A stretch of 54,670 nucleotides of DNA, from positions 1-54,670 of the forward strand of contig NZ_JAMXXK010000018.1 of NCBI RefSeq assembly GCF_024129735.1, read 5' to 3'. Of the stretch, positions 26,618 to 35,102 are shown piece after piece. The DNA is from Acinetobacter lwoffii (GTDB taxonomy: Bacteria > Pseudomonadota > Gammaproteobacteria > Pseudomonadales > Moraxellaceae). The notes below the pieces were generated by a model. That model ran no database searches, was not told the DNA's origin, and saw only the letters and a list, made by a program, of their open reading frames with translations. Position numbers and translations under genes: made by a program. Every line of letters begins with the position of its first letter. Positions within the stretch are counted from its first letter, which is position 1.

Positions 26618-26628
26618 TAATCTTTACT
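26610..26628 (+). repeat. Left terminus of the integrative element (inverted repeat)
   Basis: TTGCTCACTAAT (26610-26621) followed by CTTTACT; it is the reverse complement of ATTAGTGAGCAA at 50925-50936, which is preceded by AGTAAACT. The twelve terminal bases match exactly. Read on the minus strand the sequence contains the GTG that starts the disrupted ssb. Confidence 0.8.
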
Positions 26629-26800
26629 ATAATTATTTTTTAATTTTTTTATATCAATTAATTAAAGTAATTTTTTATATTTTAACTCTATTTATATTTC
26701 TGTAACAATAAGAGACTATTTTTTAAGCACATAACTCATTTTTTGCCAAATTATCTTGTTACAAAAAAACTATTAGATAGTTACAAGTAATAAATTTAAT

Positions 26801-27088
26801 ATGCAAAATAAGTTAACTCTAAATAAAGAACGTACGCTAATGGCATTAGAAAAAATAGAAACATTGACTTCGATAAAGACCTCTGATGGTTTAGTTGTAA
26901 CGAATAAAGTCGTCACATCATCAAATGGTGATCTAGAAACCTATTATTTCTCTTATATTATTGATGATAAAAGGAAAGTATTCGTTTCTGATGAGGTACG
27001 TTCAAATCTAAAAAAATTGGAAATTGAAAACGTAGTTATTGGATTTTTAGCACACCCTTTTGTTTTAGACAAAATAGTACCAATATAG
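26801..27088 (+). CDS. Hypothetical protein near the element's left end
   Basis: 95 residues from ATG 26801, or 82 from ATG 26840 (MALEKIETLTSIKTSDGLVV), which looks like the more natural start; neither has a strong ribosome binding site. The sequence suggests beta strands (GDLETYYFSYIIDDKRKVFV) with a C-terminal helix and hydrophobic end. It lies about 190 bases inside the left terminus. No family recognised. Confidence 0.5.
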   Translation: MQNKLTLNKERTLMALEKIETLTSIKTSDGLVVTNKVVTSSNGDLETYYFSYIIDDKRKVFVSDEVRSNLKKLEIENVVIGFLAHPFVLDKIVPI

Positions 27089-27104
27089 AGCTATATTTAT
27101 AATC

Positions 27105-27250
27105 TGAACCGTACCGGGTTTGTCGGAGACTTTTTTATTTAAGTTAGGCCACCTGACCTAACGGGTTAATCTTATCATAGTACATTGCTTCAAACTCAAA
27201 AGGCGATACATAACCCAGTGCACTGTGTACACGCTTTTTATTGAACCAAT
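27105..27250 (-). pseudogene. 3' remnant of an IS3-family element
   Basis: TGAACCGTACCGGGTTTGTC at 27105 looks like an IS3-family terminal repeat. Inside it, the minus strand encodes the end of a DDE transposase OrfB, WFNKKRVHSALGYVSPFEFE followed by about 14 more residues and a stop. Upstream of WFN the similarity ends, so only about 145 bases of the element remain. The other end and orfA are gone. Confidence 0.75.
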
Positions 27251-27605
27251 CTGATGATGAGTTTAATGGGTGGTTACAAAGGATGGAAAAGATACTCAAT
27301 CTTTGAAGTAAACTTACTTTAATCATTGCAAAAAAACTAGGAATAAATGTTTACACTGTACATCTCTAAAGTTAACTTTACGTTATCTTTAGAGCGGCGA
27401 TGAGTCCATTATTTTGGCTAGGATCATTTGTTCAATTAGGTTAATTTTACATTTCAAGTCTTTGTCTAACAAAACCTCTCACATTAGTAATGTTATACAA
27501 TACGCTAATCAAAGAATCATTTTAAAATTCAACCGATAAAGTATAGATCAATAAATGATCATTATTTTATTTTTGCTACCCCAACTCAATTAAGATAACG
27601 CAAGT
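27251..27605. other. 355-base A/T-rich gap
   Basis: No supportable gene. It must contain the promoter of the NERD protein gene. The short inverted stretch AAAGTTAACTTTACGTTATCTTT (about 27368-27390, quoted here in parts AAAGTTAACTTT and ACGTTATCTTT) includes a 12-base palindrome AAAGTTAACTTT that could be an operator; this is only a guess. Confidence 0.3.
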
Positions 27606-30566
27606 ATGCTTAAAGTATTTAATAACAGAACTGAGCACACCCACGAAAACGAACAATTCCGTAGAGTTGCTGAAATAATTGAGATATCTTTTAATAAGTA
27701 TGGATACAATGGAATACTTATTGGGAATCCATTTAACGAAACCTATTATCGTTTCCGTGCTGATGCTATATTATACTATAGCAACGGCCTCATACTTATT
27801 GATTTTAAAGATTATAAAGGAATAATCAAATTACCCCAAAATTCAAACGAGTTCAGTTCGAACAAATGGTATAATGAAAGTATAAATGATAGAAGTAGGT
27901 TGGAGATAAAGGCGGGTGCTAGTTTTATCAACCCATTTAGACAATTAGTTTCCTATCGTAATGCTTTTAGAGAAATATTAGAAAATAATAAATATTTGAA
28001 TGGAATAAACCCAGCAAGAGTCTGTATTGCAAATATTTTTTCTGGACCAATCGAAGTTCACAATGAGGTTCCAAGAAATCTCCCCTACTACAAACTAATC
28101 CAAGAATTAGAATTAGCTAATTTTATTTATGATTTTGCTAGTGATAATACTTACGAGGAAGACATCGCAAAAGTCTTGAAAAGTATTTTCCCTGCAGAAA
28201 GATGGGATAAAAGCTTAGAAATTTCTATCCCTGAAAAAATAATTAAAAAAGAGATCATTAGAATAGACAATGATATAGAGAAAAATATAGTTGATTTTCT
28301 CAAGGAAGAAAATGGAGGGATTCTTGTTTTAGAATCTATGAACGTTGATGATAGAGATTCTTGGTTGCGATTTATAGCAAACGAAGCAGTAAATCATAAT
28401 ATTCCTCAAATTGAAAAATGGTCGCACTCTGCGCGAATCAGTAAGAAGATCCAAATACGAAGTGATATTGAAACAGAAGGAATTTACAATGTTATTTATG
28501 ATGGCTCTGTTATTGAAGAGCAAACTCAAGATTTAGAAAAAGAGGAACAAGAAGAAGCATTGCAGGAAGTTATTTCTTTGAAAAAAAGCAATGATATCGA
28601 TGAAAAAGCTTTAATTATTATTGCTGAAGCTCATTTGATAAGTCGTAGCCTTAGTCAATCAGAATTGTTGCGATTTGGTTCTGGTCGATTATTAGAAGAT
28701 ATCATCAAATTTATAGGTACTGAAAGTAATCGCAAGGTTGTATTTATTGGAGATCCTTATTCTTTAACTTTTGGAAAAAATGAAGATTCTGCATTGAACT
28801 TGGAAACCTTATCTGAGTTATACGATAAAGAAAAAATTAAGCACTTTCGCAAGTCTATAGATAAAAACTATTCAAATGGAAAAGAGAATTTGAGAACTGA
28901 TTTGGCAAACAGCATTGAAAATTCACTTTTTAATAATTTGAACTATAGTTTTGATCAAACAACTTTAATTGATTTACAAGACAGTAATCAAAGAATCCAA
29001 AATCTACATTCATGGTTTGCTAAACCATTTTCAAATGAACCTGATAAAGCTGTTTTATTCTACTCAAAAAAAGATTGTTTGAAAACGAACAAGTGGATTA
29101 AAAAACAATGCCTGAAAAATGGAGAAAATTTGGCAACGGATGATTTGCTCATTGTAAACAACAATGTTTCTATTCCCGATGAAAGCGGTTTCCAAATTCC
29201 AAGACGAATTGTAAATGGAATGTTTTTTACTGTTCTTGCTATTAAAGAAACAACACAGGAAACTATTCCAATAAAGCAATCAAAAAATCCAATAGTTCTA
29301 TCTTTTACAAAAATATTTGTCAAATGCTTGAGTGTGGTTGGTTTGCCTGAAACAGATGTTTGGATATTGGATAACTTTTTCAATAGCGAAGATGATTTAT
29401 CAAGAGAAGAACAGATTGCTTTCAGAGTTTTTGTAAATAGAAAAATAAATGCTGAAAAATCAAAGAAGAAATTTATTGACAGTCAGGAATATCGTCAATT
29501 ATTGGAAGATACCCGCTACAAAGTGCTTTCAGAAGAAGATAAACTGTTCATTAAGAATAATCACAGCGATTTACGAAAATTTAAGAAAGAGCAAGACGAG
29601 GCAAAAAATGTTCTCAAATTCTATAAGCAAAAGTATGATAGAAATATATTTTTCCACGTAAAAGACACCGACCCATTTGTAAATGCAGTATTTGTAAAAT
29701 ATGGTTGGGCAATTACAGTTCATAAAGCAATAGGTTCTAATTATAACGAAGTTATTATAAAAGGACACCGTAAAGAAAATGACGGAATTACAAATGATAG
29801 TTATTTCCGTTGGTTATATAGTGGTGTTACAGCAGGAAAAATCGTTAACATAATTTCTCCTCAAATAATAAATCCTTTTATGAATTGTGTTTTTGAAGAC
29901 AATTCCACAAATGGAGTTTCAATAAAATCAAAACAATTTTTGATTTTTGAAGATTACAAAGTTGAAGCAAGATTTGTAGAAAAAATACAATCAATTGTAA
30001 ACAAAAATGTTGTTGGAGCAATTTGTGAAATTTCCAAGTTGATTGAACAAAACGGATATTTACTTGAAAGCACAAAAAAGTTTACTGAATACTTAACAAA
30101 AGCCTATTATTCAATTCCTCAAAACGAAAATCAGCAATTGATTCTCAACATTGACAATAAGGGTTCAAAAGACAATTTTGCAGTTGGTAATATTCGTATT
30201 GAAAATTTAAATGGTGCGGATGAAAATATCATAAAAAAATCTATTGAAGATTGTCTAACTCAAAAGAAAAGCGTTAGTTCAATAACAAATGACAACCCCG
30301 AATTACCATCTGATTTTAGACAAGCAATTTATTCTAATTGGTTTGAAAAATGTGAAAATGAAAACATTGCACTAAAAATTATGCAAAGTCATAATAATCA
30401 AGATATTTTTCGTGCAACTTGCGATAAAGACAGTTTAACTTTTAGGGTTTGGTATGGTACAAGTGAACAGAATCACACAAAAGGTTTTTTCTCAAAAATT
30501 GAAATTTTGGAAAAATCTTCTGAAACCATTTTAGAAAAAGTAAAAGGTTTAATTTATGGATTCTAG
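27606..30566 (+). CDS. NERD-domain protein fused to a degenerate SF1 helicase
   Basis: 986 residues. Residues about 15-90 are a NERD nuclease-related domain (RADAILYYSNGLILIDFKDY with the D...D-x-K core). Residues about 230-760 align by order and spacing with UvrD/RecD-like SF1 helicases, but the key residues are changed: the P-loop region is GGILVLESMNVDDRDS with no GKT/S (about 235-250), Walker B is LIIIAEAHLIS instead of VDEAH (about 335), the Q motif region is FIGDPYSLTFG, motif V is AITVHKAIGSNYNEVII (about 701) and motif VI LYSGVTAGK lacks the arginine (about 738). The last 220 residues are unassigned. The stop overlaps the next gene by 11 bases. Confidence 0.78.
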   Translation: MLKVFNNRTEHTHENEQFRRVAEIIEISFNKYGYNGILIGNPFNETYYRFRADAILYYSNGLILIDFKDYKGIIKLPQNSNEFSSNKWYNESINDRSRLEIKAGASFINPFRQLVSYRNAFREILENNKYLNGINPARVCIANIFSGPIEVHNEVPRNLPYYKLIQELELANFIYDFASDNTYEEDIAKVLKSIFPAERWDKSLEISIPEKIIKKEIIRIDNDIEKNIVDFLKEENGGILVLESMNVDDRDSWLRFIANEAVNHNIPQIEKWSHSARISKKIQIRSDIETEGIYNVIYDGSVIEEQTQDLEKEEQEEALQEVISLKKSNDIDEKALIIIAEAHLISRSLSQSELLRFGSGRLLEDIIKFIGTESNRKVVFIGDPYSLTFGKNEDSALNLETLSELYDKEKIKHFRKSIDKNYSNGKENLRTDLANSIENSLFNNLNYSFDQTTLIDLQDSNQRIQNLHSWFAKPFSNEPDKAVLFYSKKDCLKTNKWIKKQCLKNGENLATDDLLIVNNNVSIPDESGFQIPRRIVNGMFFTVLAIKETTQETIPIKQSKNPIVLSFTKIFVKCLSVVGLPETDVWILDNFFNSEDDLSREEQIAFRVFVNRKINAEKSKKKFIDSQEYRQLLEDTRYKVLSEEDKLFIKNNHSDLRKFKKEQDEAKNVLKFYKQKYDRNIFFHVKDTDPFVNAVFVKYGWAITVHKAIGSNYNEVIIKGHRKENDGITNDSYFRWLYSGVTAGKIVNIISPQIINPFMNCVFEDNSTNGVSIKSKQFLIFEDYKVEARFVEKIQSIVNKNVVGAICEISKLIEQNGYLLESTKKFTEYLTKAYYSIPQNENQQLILNIDNKGSKDNFAVGNIRIENLNGADENIIKKSIEDCLTQKKSVSSITNDNPELPSDFRQAIYSNWFEKCENENIALKIMQSHNNQDIFRATCDKDSLTFRVWYGTSEQNHTKGFFSKIEILEKSSETILEKVKGLIYGF

Positions 30567-33126
30567 AACTATTTTTGAATTACGCAAAGAATCGCAGAAT
30601 TTATCCGGAATTGAAAAACTGAATAAATTGAATAGTGCTTTAAGTGTCGCAAGAAACTTATACTCGGAAGAGCCGTATGATGAATGGATTCAAAAAGCAT
30701 TTGCTTGGGTTCTAATAGACCTATGTAAATTTTATGTAGCAGAAAGAAATTTACACCAAGCAGGAATTTGTTTTAACGAACTTAATTCAATAGACTTTCA
30801 AGGCTATGAAGACGATATAATTGAAAATCAAAAAAACTTTCTTCGTCCTAAGATTGACACAAATTATTCGGAGGTTCAAAGAGCGGAAGAATTAAGCAAA
30901 AACGGTAGTAATAAAGAAGCATTAGCGATTTTTAAAAACCTGATTGCTCAAAACAGACTAACAGAACTACATCACGAAAGTTACGGTTGGGTAATCTACC
31001 GATACATAAAAGCAGAAGAAAGTAATCTTTCATCGGTTGAGGTAAGAACGTTTTTTAGAGATTATATGAACTTAAAGAATGAAAGACCGTCAATGCTTCA
31101 TTCTATGATTTTAAATTTTGCTTTAAACTATTCTAAAACACACAGCGACTTTAAGTTTTACAACTTTTTTCTTTTGTGGAATCCTGACAATTTTCGCCAC
31201 GAAGATTTACACGATGGACATAAAGACGGAAAAAGTATTCCCTCACTTATTTCACGCATTTGCAGAGAGTTTGTAAACTCCAACACCGAAATACACATAG
31301 AGGAGTTTTTAAGCAAAATAAAACTTAACAAAGAAACTGTTTTAGACTTTTTCAGAGAAACCATTTTTTGGAACATTTTCAATGCACACAAGGAAAATAA
31401 ATTTTCTGAATTGTGGAATTTATTTGAGCAATACAATAACAATTATTCCAAACACGGACAATCAAAATGGCATTCCGAAATTTTAAATCTTGCTGAAAGG
31501 TTTATGAAAGAAAATGACGAATGGCGTTTTCTCCACTTTTTCAAAAATTGGAATCCAGAAAATTTAAGAACTGACGATTGGAAGGAAACAAAAAAAGACG
31601 AACACACATACAAACCATTAGCAACAAAAGCACTTAAAAAGACTTTTGAAATTCTGAAAACTCAAACATCTGAACAAGATTTATCTTGGCTAATCAAACC
31701 GTATGAAACTGCAATCAAATTGTTTCTTGATGATGAGTGGTTGTTGAGAGAAAAGGCATTACTTCATTTCAAAAACAATGAATTAGAATTAGCAATCAAA
31801 ATATACAAGCAACTTGTTTTGGAACTTTCCAATAAACATTATGTTTGGCAAGAGTTTTCAGATTGTATCATTTCCGATAATTCTTTGAAAATCGGAATGC
31901 TTTCAAAAGCATTGCGTTTAGAAAAAAACGAAGATTTTTTAGGCGATATTCATTTAGGTTTAGCAAAAGTGTTAATTGAAGAAAATCTATTAGATAATGC
32001 ACTTGTAGAACTTGAAACGTATAAGAAACATAGAGAAATAAAAGGTTGGAAATTGTCGCCAAGCTTTGAAGAATTATCTCAAAAAGCAAGTTCGGTTAAA
32101 CAAAGTTTAAAAGACAATCAAGAACTATACAAAAAATACATCCCTTTTGCTGAAAACTTCGCCTATGCTGATTTTGATTGGACAGAAGTTGTTTTAGTAG
32201 ATAAGTGGAAAGACGACAAAGGTAAAGACCGTTTGGCTTTTACTGATGGCAAAACAATAGAATTTGCAATTAGTAAAAATCGTTTTGAAGTCTTGAAACA
32301 ATCAGAATTAGGACAAATTTTGAAGTTCAAATTTCACAAACAAGAAATCAAAAAAGAAGTTGAAAACAGATTTTCTTGGTTTGGTAAAAACGTTATTACA
32401 GAATACAAGTATATTCCGCTTATTGCTGAAAAATCAGAAAAAAAATATTGGGAAATATTAGAAGATACTTTTGCTTTTGTTGATTACATTAACAAAGAAA
32501 AAGGTATCATTCACGCAATCACAACAGAAAATAAAGAAGTATTTTTTCCTCAAATAAAACCTGAACTACAAATTGGAGATTTTGTAACAGCAAAAAGTTA
32601 CATCAAAAAAGTAAAAGAGCAAAACAGAACAGAACTGCGACAAATTCAGAAAATTGACAAAGGTTCTGTCATTGCAAAATTCCAGACTCAAATTGCAATC
32701 GTTGATGGTGTGAACGAACAAAAGCAATTATTTCACTTTATAATTTCGCCCAAATTACAAGGAATTGTCAAATTCACAGAAACAAATCTAAGACCAAAAG
32801 AAGGCGATTTTATCAAACTTACATTTGCTACAAAAATTGACAAGGACAAAAAATCAAGAGTAAAAATATTGTCTATTGAATTAACTGAAGGAGTTAATCC
32901 CAACTTACGAAAGGACATTACTGGCTTACTGGAAGTAAAATACAAAGGTGATTACGAAGAAGAAGATTTGCCTGATTTTGCCTTCATTGGAGATTACTAT
33001 GTTCCCAAATACCTGTTAGAAAAACACAGCATAACTGAAGATTGCAAGGTAAATGCAAGAGTAATTTATGGAGAGGATAAAATGCTACGACCAAGATGGA
33101 AAGTGATAAAAATTCAAAAAATATGA
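30556..33126 (+). CDS. TPR-like and S1/CSD (OB-fold) repeat protein, partner of the NERD protein
   Basis: 856 residues. Residues 1 to about 520 are helical with TPR-like pairs (ELAIKIYKQLVLELSNKHYV near 408; DFLGDIHLGLAKVLIEENLL near 456). Residues about 525-856 are beta-rich and look like two or three OB folds: FVDYINKEKGIIHAITTENK (about 641) and FQTQIAIVDGVNEQKQLFHF are cold-shock/S1-like. This layout recalls proteins of the TOTE conflict systems, where S1/CSD-like domains follow TPR-type regions; that link is from memory. Its ATG lies inside the end of the NERD gene, so the two are coupled and probably form one complex. Confidence 0.7.
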   Translation: MDSRTIFELRKESQNLSGIEKLNKLNSALSVARNLYSEEPYDEWIQKAFAWVLIDLCKFYVAERNLHQAGICFNELNSIDFQGYEDDIIENQKNFLRPKIDTNYSEVQRAEELSKNGSNKEALAIFKNLIAQNRLTELHHESYGWVIYRYIKAEESNLSSVEVRTFFRDYMNLKNERPSMLHSMILNFALNYSKTHSDFKFYNFFLLWNPDNFRHEDLHDGHKDGKSIPSLISRICREFVNSNTEIHIEEFLSKIKLNKETVLDFFRETIFWNIFNAHKENKFSELWNLFEQYNNNYSKHGQSKWHSEILNLAERFMKENDEWRFLHFFKNWNPENLRTDDWKETKKDEHTYKPLATKALKKTFEILKTQTSEQDLSWLIKPYETAIKLFLDDEWLLREKALLHFKNNELELAIKIYKQLVLELSNKHYVWQEFSDCIISDNSLKIGMLSKALRLEKNEDFLGDIHLGLAKVLIEENLLDNALVELETYKKHREIKGWKLSPSFEELSQKASSVKQSLKDNQELYKKYIPFAENFAYADFDWTEVVLVDKWKDDKGKDRLAFTDGKTIEFAISKNRFEVLKQSELGQILKFKFHKQEIKKEVENRFSWFGKNVITEYKYIPLIAEKSEKKYWEILEDTFAFVDYINKEKGIIHAITTENKEVFFPQIKPELQIGDFVTAKSYIKKVKEQNRTELRQIQKIDKGSVIAKFQTQIAIVDGVNEQKQLFHFIISPKLQGIVKFTETNLRPKEGDFIKLTFATKIDKDKKSRVKILSIELTEGVNPNLRKDITGLLEVKYKGDYEEEDLPDFAFIGDYYVPKYLLEKHSITEDCKVNARVIYGEDKMLRPRWKVIKIQKI

Positions 33127-33242
33127 GATTGATCCTTAAAATCCAAATCAGATACATATTTTTCAAACCGCTCAACATTGTAGGCTAAATAGAATAGTAA
33201 CGAGTCAATGTCAAATCTCGTGTATGACAAATTCAGGTAACG
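33114..33242 (-). pseudogene. C-terminal remnant of an unidentified gene, cut by the IS
   Basis: On the minus strand the DNA next to the IS reads as 42 open codons, RYLNLSYTRFDIDSLLFYLA and onward to FKDQSHIF and a stop. The composition is protein-like (regular hydrophobic spacing, aromatic residues), and the tail overlaps the end of the convergent TPR/OB gene by 13 bases. It does not fit the end of the HAD gene on the other side of the IS. Probably the last part of a neighbour gene of which the rest was deleted. Confidence 0.45.
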
Positions 33243-33280
33243 GTAATCCTCCCATAAATAACCGAAGTTAAAAGTAGAGG

Positions 33281-34096
33281 TTAAGCAGCCATTAGAGGTG
33301 GCTTTCCTTTGTTAGCTTGATGTGGTCTTTCATGGTTGTAATGCCACAACCAGTTTGTTGCATAATCTTGTACTTCATCCAAAGTATCAAATAAATGCTT
33401 GCTCAGCCAACTATAACGTATGGTCCGATTATAGCGTTCAATATACGCATTCTGCTGTGGCTTACCCGGTTGAATATATTCAATACGAATACCGTGCTCA
33501 GTAGCCCAGCGCACAAATTCGTGACTGATAAATTCGGGACCATTATCGCATCGGATCACTAACGGTTTTTCTCTCCACTCCAGCAATTGATTCAACGTAC
33601 GAATAACCCTGATTGTGGGCAATGAGAACCCTGCTTCAATGGCTAGGCCTTCGCGGCGGTAATCATCAATCACATTCAATAATCGAAACTTGCGACCATC
33701 GGAAAGCTGATCATGCATAAAATCTAATGACCAAACCTGATTTTCTCGGATTGGTTCTTTCAATGGTTCAGGCGCATGCCGTTTTAGTCTTCTTCTCAGT
33801 TTAATACGTAGATTCAGTGCCAACTCACAGTAAATGCGGTAAACCCGCTTGTGATTCCAGCAGCAACTCTCAACATGCCGTAAATACGAGAAGCACAAAC
33901 CAAAGCCCCAATCGGAATTTTCCTCAGTGAGTTCAATGAGCTGTTCAGCAATGAGTGCATTGTCATCGCTGAGTTTGGCTTGATAGCGGTAGCAGGTTTC
34001 ACTAATGCCAAATGCTTTACAAGCCAAACGAATACTAATGGCATGCTGGGCAACTGCCTGTTGTGCCATCTTACGCCGGCAAGATGGCTTTACCAC
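33281..34096 (-). CDS. IS407-group transposase OrfB
   Basis: 271 residues. The integrase core has the first Asp in [16 protein letters not shown], the second in [13 protein letters not shown] and the Glu in [14 protein letters not shown]; the end [17 protein letters not shown] is typical of the group. The GTG start lies in the -1 frame of OrfA, and expression probably depends on frameshifting at the A6G run (34096-34102). Intact. Confidence 0.93.
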   Translation of the reverse strand: MVKPSCRRKMAQQAVAQHAISIRLACKAFGISETCYRYQAKLSDDNALIAEQLIELTEENSDWGFGLCFSYLRHVESCCWNHKRVYRIYCELALNLRIKLRRRLKRHAPEPLKEPIRENQVWSLDFMHDQLSDGRKFRLLNVIDDYRREGLAIEAGFSLPTIRVIRTLNQLLEWREKPLVIRCDNGPEFISHEFVRWATEHGIRIEYIQPGKPQQNAYIERYNRTIRYSWLSKHLFDTLDEVQDYATNWLWHYNHERPHQANKGKPPLMAA

Positions 34097-34356
34097 TTTT
34101 TTGCCATCGCTTCCTGGATGATTTCGGCCTTTAATCGCTCTTCCGCATACATCTTTTTAAGTCTGGTATTTTCGGCTTCTAGCTCTTTCAGTCGAGCCAT
34201 TAATGATGTATCCATACCACCATATTTGGCACGCCATTTATAAAAGGTAGCATTACTCATGCCGTGTTCACGGCAAAGGGTCGCTACAGGTGTGCCAGAT
34301 TCTGCCTGTTTCAAGATGGACATGATCTGACTGTCAGTAAATTTAGATGTTTTCAT
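34090..34356 (-). CDS. IS407-group transposase OrfA
   Basis: 88 residues: a helix-turn-helix of the HTH_Tnp_1 type ([20 protein letters not shown], then [20 protein letters not shown]) and a leucine-zipper helix ([20 protein letters not shown]). It ends ...MAKKW at the slippery sequence A AAA AAG, the usual -1 frameshift position before OrfB. Confidence 0.93.
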   Translation of the reverse strand: MKTSKFTDSQIMSILKQAESGTPVATLCREHGMSNATFYKWRAKYGGMDTSLMARLKELEAENTRLKKMYAEERLKAEIIQEAMAKKW

Positions 34357-34412
34357 GCAGAATCTCCTGCTCGTATCTTAAGAGAAAATTCTACTTTTAG
34401 ATCCTATTATTT

Positions 34413-34940
34413 TTAGGGGGGATTACCCACATCTAAAAGAGGATTATCTCCAATGAATAGCATATCTGGCATTTGGCAGGCTAATTGCTCTCGTATTACT
34501 TCATAGATGTGATGTTCAGGTTTTATTGCTCCTACCTCGTAACTCAAAATAACCACATCAAATAGATTAGGAAGCAGTGTTTTAAGTCTTTCGCCATAAG
34601 GCATTGCCAGGTTAGAACAGAGCGCGATTTTGAAGCCAAGGTTTTTTAAACTTCTAAGTGTATGAACAGTATCTTCGTATAGTTCGATTGTATTTACCTC
34701 AAACTGTAGATCATCATTAATTTCATTCAAAAGTGGTGCTGGAATCACTTTTCCAAAGAGCTTAGTCAATTGCTCAATATCAACAGCATTAGACATAATA
34801 ATATTGGCGTCTTTTGTGCCTGGTTTTCTACCATTATCTTTCAACCATTTCATCAACTTACGATATGGAGATCGGCTCTCACCAATTTTCACAAGAGTTC
34901 CAAAAGCGTCAAAAACTATTACTTGGGGGAAATCATTCAT
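34413..34940 (-). pseudogene. HAD-family hydrolase, C-terminus cut off by the IS
   Basis: About 171 native residues remain. Motif I is VIVFDAFGTLVKIG, motif II IALCSNLAMP, motif III the Lys in VGAIKPEHHIY, and motif IV FIGDNPLLDV is complete, after which the reading enters the IS end and stops (GNPP is IS-encoded). Thus all four HAD motifs survive and only the last helices are lost, so residual activity is possible. HAD proteins of this kind occur in defence islands and in nucleotide metabolism; the substrate is unknown. Confidence 0.75.
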
Positions 34941-35102
34941 AAAATTTAAATGGTAGCATTAAGAGTTATTGCTAAGTTTATTCTGATTTACTTTTAAATA
35001 TCATCTAATAACGCCAAGCCTTGTCGCATCCCTTTTAATTCAAATGGCTTTTTTTCTTGATTTCTACCACAATACCCTCAAAGAAATTTGAGAGTCATCT
35101 AC

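Larger units (their letters stand above)
33244..34425 (-). mobile_element. IS3-family insertion sequence, IS407 group
   Basis: Long imperfect inverted repeats: GGTAATCCTCCC...AAAAGTAGA at the left and GGTAATCCCCCC...AAAAGTAGA read from the right, with the match extending about 35 bases. Two overlapping frames encode OrfA and OrfB. No target duplication is visible, and the flanks belong to two different broken genes, which suggests an IS-promoted deletion. The exact ends are uncertain by about two bases. Confidence 0.87.

Noticed and set aside
35088..35102. Upstream TTG start for hsdM
   Set aside because: GTG 35103 gives the family's standard N terminus MITGEIKSKIDQ.
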